5,016 bases of DNA from Oscillospiraceae bacterium. GTDB lineage: Bacteria; Bacillota; Clostridia; Oscillospirales; Oscillospiraceae. The DNA lies in the NCBI GenBank assembly GCA_017501805.1, contig JAFVWG010000312.1, positions 1 through 5,016 on the forward strand, read 5' to 3'. Made by a program: the position numbers and the translations under genes. This document shows, one piece after another, positions 1 through 5,016 of this stretch. How positions within the stretch are numbered: the first letter of the stretch is position 1; every line of letters begins with the position of its first letter. A model generated the notes under the pieces. The model saw nothing but the letters and a program-made list of their open reading frames with translations. It ran no database searches and had not been told where the DNA came from.

Positions 1-30
1 CATCACTGCTCTATGGGTCTGAACTGGTAA
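1..30 (+). CDS. possible 3' end of an upstream gene (partial, unidentified)
   Basis: Frame 1 is open from the left edge to a TAA at 28-30 and would encode the C-terminal residues HHCSMGLNW. The stop sits directly against the Shine-Dalgarno sequence of the next gene and overlaps it by two bases, which is the usual arrangement between tightly packed operon genes. Nine codons are too few to assign a family, and an open frame of this length can occur by chance. If real, this gene would be the upstream member of the same transcription unit. Confidence 0.35.
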   Translation, partial: HHCSMGLNW

Positions 31-35
31 GGAGG
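29..35 (+). promoter_or_regulatory. ribosome binding site for the PHP-domain gene
   Basis: AAGGAGG is a near-perfect Shine-Dalgarno sequence, seven bases before the ATG at 43. It fixes the start of the PHP gene, since that start places the HxH metal motif at residues 6-8, where the family has it. The site overlaps the possible upstream stop codon at 28-30. Confidence 0.8.
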
Positions 36-42
36 CTGCCCG

Positions 43-831
43 ATGCTTTGCAGCTATCATACGCATACATATCGCTGCCATCACGCGCAGGGAGAGGACG
101 AAGAATACGTCCTTCGCGCGATCGACGCCGGTATGACCGAGCTCGGCTTTGCAGACCATGTGCCCTATCCGATGGACGGCTTCTGCTCAAAGTTCCGTAT
201 GCCGCTGACGGACGCGGCGGGCTACTTCGAATCCTTGACCGCCCTGCGCGAAAAGTACAAGGAACAAATCAAGATCTACATCGGCTTTGAGGCGGAATAT
301 TATCAGCGCTGGTTTGAAGGACTGCTTCGCATCCTGGAGGACTATCCCTGCGACTATCTTATCCAGGGACAGCATTTTCTAGGCAACGAGATCGACCCGA
401 AGGAGCGGTATATGTCAAAGCCCTTTGAGGAGGAAAGCGAGCTGGAACGCTATGTTCTGCAGGTCTGTGAGGGCCTGCGGACGGGTGTGTTCAGCTATCT
501 CGCGCATCCGGATATTGCGAATTTCATCGGTGACGATGCGACCTACCGCAAACATATGAGCCTGCTTTGCAGGACGGCAAAGCAGCTGGACATTCCCCTC
601 GAGATCAACGGACTCGGGATCCGCACAGAACGCACCTATCCTACGCTGCGCTTCTGGAAGCTGGCAGGGGAGATCGGCTGCAAGGCGGTCTTCGGATGCG
701 ACGCGCACGCGCCCGAGGATGTTTGGGACGCGGCATCCTATGAAACCGCAAAGAAAATCGCAAACGACTGCGGACTGCAGCTTCTCGAAAGAGCCGATCT
801 GCATCCGCCGCTCGGGAAAATCGGAGGTTAA
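43..831 (+). CDS. PHP-domain phosphoesterase, histidinol-phosphatase (HisJ/HisK) type
   Basis: Complete 262-residue cytoplasmic protein without a signal peptide or membrane segment. The expected metal ligands of a PHP (polymerase and histidinol phosphatase) trinuclear site can be read in order: H6 and H8 in YHTHT, H39 in FADHVPYP, E83 in IGFEAEY, H111 in QGQHFLG, H155 in YLAHPD, and D220/H222 in GCDAHAPED; E187 in LEINGLGI is also typical. The length matches HisJ-type enzymes (about 260-280 residues), which hydrolyse L-histidinol phosphate to histidinol in histidine synthesis. No other his gene is visible, and the following genes handle galactosides, so the true substrate may be another small phosphomonoester, such as a sugar phosphate; sequence alone does not decide this. 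The family call is firm and the substrate is open. The stop is four bases before the galM start, so translation of the two genes is probably coupled. Confidence 0.9.
   Translation: MLCSYHTHTYRCHHAQGEDEEYVLRAIDAGMTELGFADHVPYPMDGFCSKFRMPLTDAAGYFESLTALREKYKEQIKIYIGFEAEYYQRWFEGLLRILEDYPCDYLIQGQHFLGNEIDPKERYMSKPFEEESELERYVLQVCEGLRTGVFSYLAHPDIANFIGDDATYRKHMSLLCRTAKQLDIPLEINGLGIRTERTYPTLRFWKLAGEIGCKAVFGCDAHAPEDVWDAASYETAKKIANDCGLQLLERADLHPPLGKIGG
823..827 (+). promoter_or_regulatory. ribosome binding site for galM
   Basis: GGAGG lies inside the last codons of the PHP gene and eight bases before ATG 836, followed by an A-rich spacer. It decides the galM start: the more upstream in-frame ATG at 719 is buried in the PHP gene and would add 39 residues that do not resemble GalM. 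Confidence 0.8.
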
Positions 832-835
832 AAAA

Positions 836-1936
836 ATGAGACAGAAAATCACCAAAAAGCCGTTCGGCACACTTGCGGACGGAACGCAGGTTTCGGAATA
901 TACATTGGTCAACGCGCGCGGCTCTTCTGTGAAGATCCTCGATTACGGCGCGACCATTCGCTCGATCCTTGTCCGTGACCGCAAGGGCGCGTTCTGCGAC
1001 GTCGTCCTTGGCTATGACACGGTGGAAGAGTATGTCAATGGAAACGACTACCTCGGCGCGACGGTCGGACGCTGTGCCAACAGGATCGGAAACGCCGTGT
1101 TTGAACTCAACGGCGAGACCTACAACCTAAACAAAAACGACGGCGAGCATTCGCTCCACGGCGGCAATCGCGGCTTCAATCGTTATATGTGGGATGTGGA
1201 GGAAGCGCCCGGCGGAGAACTGCTCAAGGAGCAGCCGGGCGACGATCCGGATACCCGACGCTATGACATCCGCGACGCGGAGGCCGCGCTTGTTCTTTCC
1301 CGTATTTCGCCGGACGGAGAAGAAGGCTATCCCGGAAATCTGCAGGTTTCCGTCGGCTTTACGCTCACGGACGACGATGTTCTCAAAATCGTATACGATG
1401 CGGTCAGCGACAAGGACACGGTCGTGTCTCTGACGAACCACAGCTATTTCAATCTCGACGGCAGCGACAGCGTTCGCTCGCACATACTGCAGATCAATGC
1501 CAATCATTTCTCCGAGATCGACGATACCGTTCTTCCGACGGGAAAGCTCATTCCCGTTGCGGGCACTCCGATGGACTTCCGCAAGTCGAAGCCGGTGGGG
1601 CAGGACATTGACGCGGACTTCCGGCAGGTCCGCTGTGTCAATGGCTACGATCACAACTTCGTTCTGACGGATCACAAGGCTGCGGAACTCTACAGCCCCG
1701 ACAGCGGTATTCTGGTGCAGGTCTGGACGGATCTTCCCGGTATGCAGGTTTATTCCTCGAATATGCTTGAAAATTCAGTCGGCAAGGGCGGACGCAGGCA
1801 TATGACCAACGGGGCGATCTGCCTTGAAACACAGCTCTTCCCGGACTCCATCCACAATCCCGATTTCCCGTCGCCGATCCTGCGCGCAGGACAGGCGCTG
1901 CACACGGAAACAGACTACCTCTTCGGTATTCGATGA
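836..1936 (+). CDS. galM: aldose 1-epimerase (galactose mutarotase)
   Basis: Complete 366-residue cytoplasmic enzyme that interconverts the alpha and beta anomers of D-galactose (and often glucose), feeding alpha-galactose to galactokinase in the Leloir pathway. It shows the beta-sandwich family motifs in order: ILDYGATI near the N-terminus, GRCANRIGN with substrate-binding R83, LHGG with H108, SLTNHSYFNL with the general acid H202, NGYDHNF with substrate-binding D272, and ICLETQ with the general base E331, then the typical FPDSIHNPDFPSPIL C-terminal stretch. The protein is about 20 residues longer than many GalMs (roughly 340-350). The excess lies between WDVEE (ending at 123) and LSRISPDGEEGYPGN (from 154), and its DNA contains a hairpin at 1207-1240. 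All catalytic positions are intact, so the enzyme should be active. The beta-galactosidase gene follows after 24 bases, and the pair makes biochemical sense because hydrolysis releases beta-galactose. Confidence 0.95.
   Translation: MRQKITKKPFGTLADGTQVSEYTLVNARGSSVKILDYGATIRSILVRDRKGAFCDVVLGYDTVEEYVNGNDYLGATVGRCANRIGNAVFELNGETYNLNKNDGEHSLHGGNRGFNRYMWDVEEAPGGELLKEQPGDDPDTRRYDIRDAEAALVLSRISPDGEEGYPGNLQVSVGFTLTDDDVLKIVYDAVSDKDTVVSLTNHSYFNLDGSDSVRSHILQINANHFSEIDDTVLPTGKLIPVAGTPMDFRKSKPVGQDIDADFRQVRCVNGYDHNFVLTDHKAAELYSPDSGILVQVWTDLPGMQVYSSNMLENSVGKGGRRHMTNGAICLETQLFPDSIHNPDFPSPILRAGQALHTETDYLFGIR
1207..1240. repeat. interrupted inverted repeat (hairpin) inside galM
   Basis: GCCCGG (1207-1212) pairs with CCGGGC (1235-1240), and CTGCTC (1220-1225) pairs with GAGCAG (1229-1234) around a three-base AAG loop. 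The result is a 12-bp stem with a one-sided seven-base bulge (1213-1219). It encodes roughly residues 124-136 of GalM, in the segment that looks inserted relative to the family. There is no T-tract after it, so it is not an intrinsic terminator. It may be a small palindromic element or chance; only one copy was noticed in the window. Confidence 0.5.
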
Positions 1937-1945
1937 GAAACTGCG

Positions 1946-1952
1946 AAAGGAA
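1946..1952 (+). promoter_or_regulatory. ribosome binding site for the beta-galactosidase gene
   Basis: AAAGGAA in the 24-base gap after galM lies eight bases before ATG 1961. It is weaker than the two upstream sites but well placed, and it supports 1961 as the start. The gap holds no visible promoter or terminator, so the gene should be read on the same transcript as galM. Confidence 0.65.
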
Positions 1953-1960
1953 TTGCTGTT

Positions 1961-4900
1961 ATGAAATTTGATCTTTCCTATTTGTCTGATCCTTCTGTTC
2001 TGCACCTCGGCTGCGAAAAGCCCCGTGCCTATTTCATTCCGCACGACACAGCCGAATCTGCCCGTACGGGCGACAGAGAGAAGAGCGGACGCTTCTTCTC
2101 CCTGTGCGGAGAGTGGGATTTCCGCTATTGCCGCTCTGTGCGCGAACTCGGCGATTTTCTCGCCCCGGACGCACCTGCGTTCACGGAGACGATCCGCGTT
2201 CCTATGAGCTGGCAGATGGCTTTGGACAGAGATTACGACAAACCGCTCTATACAAACCGCCGCTATCCGTATCCGATCGATCCGCCCCACATTCCGGATG
2301 AAAATCCCTGCGGTCTTTATCGCAGAAAGTTTATTGCGGATCGTGCAATGCTGGAAAACCGCGAGACCTATTTGACCTTTGAGGGCGTGGATTCCTGCTT
2401 CTATCTCTTTGTGAACGGTACATTTGCCGCTTACAGTCAGGTCAGCCATTCGCCCAGCGAGATTTGTGTCACGCCGTATCTGCACGAAGGCGAGAACGAG
2501 CTGCTCGTTCTTGTCTTCAAGTGGTGCGACGGATCGTATCTCGAAGATCAGGATAAGATCCGTCTTTCCGGCATCTTCCGCGAGGTGTACCTGCTTTCGC
2601 GCGACCGTGTGCATCTGCGCGACCTCTATGTTCGCACGACGACCGCGGAGGATTTCTCCTCGGCAGCCGTTGAAATCGAAGCGGAGCTCAGCGGAGACGC
2701 GGAGATCTCCTACGCACTGTCCGATCCCAACGGCACGCTCCTTTGCGAAGGGAAGCTGCCTGCCGGGAAAAACGCAAAGCTCACGCTCCCGCTGGAGAAA
2801 CCGATGCTTTGGAGCGACGAGACGCCGTATCTTTACGAACTGCTTCTGACAGTCGGCGGCGAAACAATCCGGCAGCCGATCGGCGTTCGGCGCTATGAAG
2901 TGCGGGACGGTGTGGTGCTGATCAATGGGCAGAAGGTCAAGTGCAAGGGCGTAAACCGCTGCGAAACGCATCCGGAGCTCGGCTACACGGTGCCGCTTGA
3001 TCAGCTGATCCGTGATCTTATGATCCTCAAGGCGCATAATGTCAATATGATCCGCACGAGCCATTATCCGAACGATCCGCGCTTCTATGAGCTCTGCGAT
3101 CAATACGGTTTTTACGTCTGCGACGAGGCGGATATCGAAACGCACGGTATGCAGTTCCGCGCCCTGAAATACCCGACCCATCAGCTGAGCTGGGGCTCTT
3201 TGACGGATGACCCGGCGTGGCGCGAAGCGTATCTCGACCGCGCGGAGCGGGTGATGGAGCGCGACAAGAACTTTACCTGCGTGATCTTCTGGTCCGTCGG
3301 CAACGAGTGCGGCGTCGGCGCGAACTTCCGCGTGATGGCGGATTATTTCCACGAGCGGATGCCCGGCTGCATCGTGCACTCCGAAAATCTGACGCGTCTG
3401 GAAAATATGGTCGAAAAGGGAAGGCTCACAAAGGAAGAAGCACACTGGGAGCGCTACGGACGCTTTGCCGATATCAACAGCCGTATGTATCCGAGCCTTG
3501 ACGATGTGAAGAAATACTACATCGCCGATACTGCCGAAAGAAGGCCCTTCTATCTCTGTGAGTACAGCCACGCGATGGGCAACGGCCCGGGCGATCTGAA
3601 GGCGTACTGGGATCTCATCTATTCGGATGACCGTTTCTTCGGCGGCTGTGTGTGGGAGATGATCGATCACTCCGTCAACATCGGCACGAAGGACGATCCG
3701 AAGTTCGTCTACGGCGGATACTTCGGCTATCCGATGCACGACAATCATTTCTGCGTCGACGGTCTGCTGTTCCCCGACCGTACGCCTTACACGGGAATGC
3801 TGGAGTATCGGCAGGTGCTGCGTCCCGTACGCATCGACTCCTTCGACTTTGCGACCGGACGTTTCGCCGTCCGCAGTCTGCGTCACTTTACGGATCTCAG
3901 CGACCTTGATCTGAAGTGGAAGCTTGAGCGGAACGGAAAGACCCTTGCGGAAGGCTGCTTTGAGAAACTCGGCATTGCCCCGCAGCAGAGTCGGGAATTG
4001 GGCATCGATCCCTCTGTTTTCAGCGGGCTGACAGGCAACTGCTTCCTGACCTTCTCCTACGTCCAGAACAAGGACTATCCCTGGGCGGATGCCGGGTATG
4101 AGGTGGGCTTTGAACAGTTTGAAGCTCCCGCTTCCGCGATGGAAACGACACCTGCTCCGAAGCGCGATCTGACGCTCCGTACGGAAGCGTTCGACTATCT
4201 CATTACCGACGGACATTCCTCCTGGCGCGTGGACAGACTGCGCGGACTGATCGCGGAGATCCGCTCCGGGGAGAAGGAGCTTCTTGCATCCCCAATCGGT
4301 CTGAATATCTGGCGCGCTCCGACGGACAACGACGCAAAGCTCCGTCCCGCATGGGATGCGGAACTTATGCCGCTCGCGGATTCCCGCTGCGACAGGTGCA
4401 GCGTTGAAGAGGAGAGCGCGCAGCGCATCGTGATCTCCGCTTCACTCACAGTTGCCGCACCGAGCCGCCGACCGCTTCTGCGTGCAGAGCTTCGCTATAT
4501 CTTTGCGGACGGCGGAGTTGAGATCGAGCAGAGCTATCACGTCCTGAGCCTTGCCGAAAAGCTCGGCGATGCGTATGTTGCGAAGGAGCCTGTGGAGGAG
4601 CTCTGCCTTCCGCGTCTCGGTCTGCAGTTCTCTATGCCCGAAGGCTCGGAGCAGCTCAGCTGGTTTGGCCCCGGTCCGACCTCCGCGTATGCGGATATGG
4701 GCGCTGCGGCGCGTATGGGTCGCTTTGAGACGACTGTTACGGAACATTTCGAGCACTATATCTATCCGCAGGAGAACCTCGCACACAGCGGTACGCGTCG
4801 CTTTGCTGTCTGCGGCGATGACGGCGTCGGTCTTCGCGTGATGCCGTCCGGAGAGTCGAAGAGTCTCAGCTTCAACTGCTCGCACTTCACGCCGCATATG

Positions 4901-5016
4901 CTGGACGAAGCGCAGTATGACTTTGAGCTTGTGCTTCTGGAGGAGACCGTTGTCCATGTCGACCTGCTCCAGACCTCGATCGGCTCGGCTTCCTGCGGCG
5001 CGCCCGTTCCTGAGAC
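1961..5016 (+). CDS. lacZ: beta-galactosidase, glycoside hydrolase family 2 (3' end beyond window)
   Basis: An uninterrupted frame of 1018 codons runs off the right edge. The enzyme hydrolyses terminal beta-D-galactosides such as lactose. Domains (approximate residues): jelly-roll sugar-binding domain 35-205, including YTNRRYP with N99 and CDGSYLEDQD with D190; immunoglobulin-like domain 208-315; TIM barrel 317-615; a further beta domain 620-710; and the Bgal small-chain domain from about 735, with IWRAPTDND (W784) and WFGPGP (W901). Catalytic residues are the acid/base E449 in SVGNEC and the nucleophile E534 in LCEYSHAMGN. Others that match known E. coli LacZ sites are R365 and H368 in RTSHYPN, E393 and H395 in DIETHGM (the Mg site with E449), Y510 in SRMYPS, W565 in GGCVWE, and D594/F597. 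There is no signal peptide, so it should be cytoplasmic and need an imported substrate. The visible end, QTSIGSASCG, is the usual near-terminal motif, so probably only 15-30 residues are missing; the truncation comes from the window edge. The exact glycoside specificity is not proven. Confidence 0.95.
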   Translation, partial: MKFDLSYLSDPSVLHLGCEKPRAYFIPHDTAESARTGDREKSGRFFSLCGEWDFRYCRSVRELGDFLAPDAPAFTETIRVPMSWQMALDRDYDKPLYTNRRYPYPIDPPHIPDENPCGLYRRKFIADRAMLENRETYLTFEGVDSCFYLFVNGTFAAYSQVSHSPSEICVTPYLHEGENELLVLVFKWCDGSYLEDQDKIRLSGIFREVYLLSRDRVHLRDLYVRTTTAEDFSSAAVEIEAELSGDAEISYALSDPNGTLLCEGKLPAGKNAKLTLPLEKPMLWSDETPYLYELLLTVGGETIRQPIGVRRYEVRDGVVLINGQKVKCKGVNRCETHPELGYTVPLDQLIRDLMILKAHNVNMIRTSHYPNDPRFYELCDQYGFYVCDEADIETHGMQFRALKYPTHQLSWGSLTDDPAWREAYLDRAERVMERDKNFTCVIFWSVGNECGVGANFRVMADYFHERMPGCIVHSENLTRLENMVEKGRLTKEEAHWERYGRFADINSRMYPSLDDVKKYYIADTAERRPFYLCEYSHAMGNGPGDLKAYWDLIYSDDRFFGGCVWEMIDHSVNIGTKDDPKFVYGGYFGYPMHDNHFCVDGLLFPDRTPYTGMLEYRQVLRPVRIDSFDFATGRFAVRSLRHFTDLSDLDLKWKLERNGKTLAEGCFEKLGIAPQQSRELGIDPSVFSGLTGNCFLTFSYVQNKDYPWADAGYEVGFEQFEAPASAMETTPAPKRDLTLRTEAFDYLITDGHSSWRVDRLRGLIAEIRSGEKELLASPIGLNIWRAPTDNDAKLRPAWDAELMPLADSRCDRCSVEEESAQRIVISASLTVAAPSRRPLLRAELRYIFADGGVEIEQSYHVLSLAEKLGDAYVAKEPVEELCLPRLGLQFSMPEGSEQLSWFGPGPTSAYADMGAAARMGRFETTVTEHFEHYIYPQENLAHSGTRRFAVCGDDGVGLRVMPSGESKSLSFNCSHFTPHMLDEAQYDFELVLLEETVVHVDLLQTSIGSASCGAPVPE

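Noticed and set aside
719..835. N-terminal extension of galM from the in-frame ATG at 719
   Set aside because: This would overlap the end of the PHP gene by more than 100 bases and add 39 residues unlike GalM. ATG 836 has a GGAGG at the right distance and gives the family's normal N-terminus.
1937..1960. Possible promoter or terminator between galM and lacZ
   Set aside because: The 24-base gap contains only a Shine-Dalgarno sequence. No inverted repeat, T-tract or -35/-10 pair was seen.
1775..4216. An 813-codon open frame on the - strand, antisense to the end of galM and most of lacZ
   Set aside because: It is unusually long, but its product shows no recognisable domain and is repetitive in composition (rich in Arg, Ala, Val, Ile and His). 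The + strand here encodes a full set of GH2 catalytic motifs and has a ribosome site at the right place. Long antisense frames arise when GC-rich codon bias avoids the complements of stop codons.
4195..4957. Two - strand open frames (4195-4449 and 4442-4957) and a + strand frame at 4551-4841
   Set aside because: All overlap the C-terminal domain of the galactosidase, which has clear family motifs (IWRAPTDND, WFGPGP, PQEN). The alternative products are low-complexity Arg/Ala/Ser-rich sequences with no recognisable family.
4990..5016. Premature end of the galactosidase
   Set aside because: The frame is still open at the last base, so the apparent truncation is due to the window edge and not to a frameshift or stop codon.

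Overview
The window is a gene-dense, moderately GC-rich stretch with all recognisable genes on the + strand. It reads as part of one operon for lactose or other beta-galactoside use. Strong AGGAGG-type ribosome sites, gaps of a few bases, and the sequence style of the two sugar enzymes (for example LCEYSHAMGN and SGIFREVYL in the galactosidase) suggest a Gram-positive anaerobe of the Clostridia, perhaps a gut Oscillospiraceae/Lachnospiraceae-type bacterium. That placement is inferred from protein style, not from a marker gene.

Layout: (1) bases 1-30 may be the last codons of an upstream gene, too short to identify. (2) 43-831 is a PHP-domain metallophosphoesterase of the histidinol-phosphatase (HisJ/HisK) type with a full set of metal ligands. 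(3) 836-1936 is aldose 1-epimerase (galactose mutarotase, GalM), with the catalytic His and Glu present and an insertion of about 20-25 residues that contains a DNA hairpin. (4) 1961 to the right edge is a large glycoside hydrolase family 2 beta-galactosidase (LacZ type). It is open to the end of the window, and only a short C-terminal tail seems to be missing.

How they fit together: the galactosidase, with no signal peptide, would cleave imported beta-galactosides in the cytoplasm and release beta-D-galactose. GalM converts this to the alpha anomer used by galactokinase in the Leloir pathway. The PHP protein is co-transcribed by position, but its substrate is not evident; histidinol phosphate or a sugar phosphate are both possible. 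No transporter, regulator, galactokinase, promoter or terminator is visible. The gaps between genes are 4 and 24 bases, so promoters and the terminator should lie outside the window.

I found no mobile element, CRISPR array, RNA gene or evidence of a previously undescribed system. The points worth a second look are small: the hairpin-containing insertion in GalM, a substitution in a usually conserved motif of the galactosidase, a charged insertion between its two catalytic glutamates, and the unexplained PHP gene in a lactose cluster.
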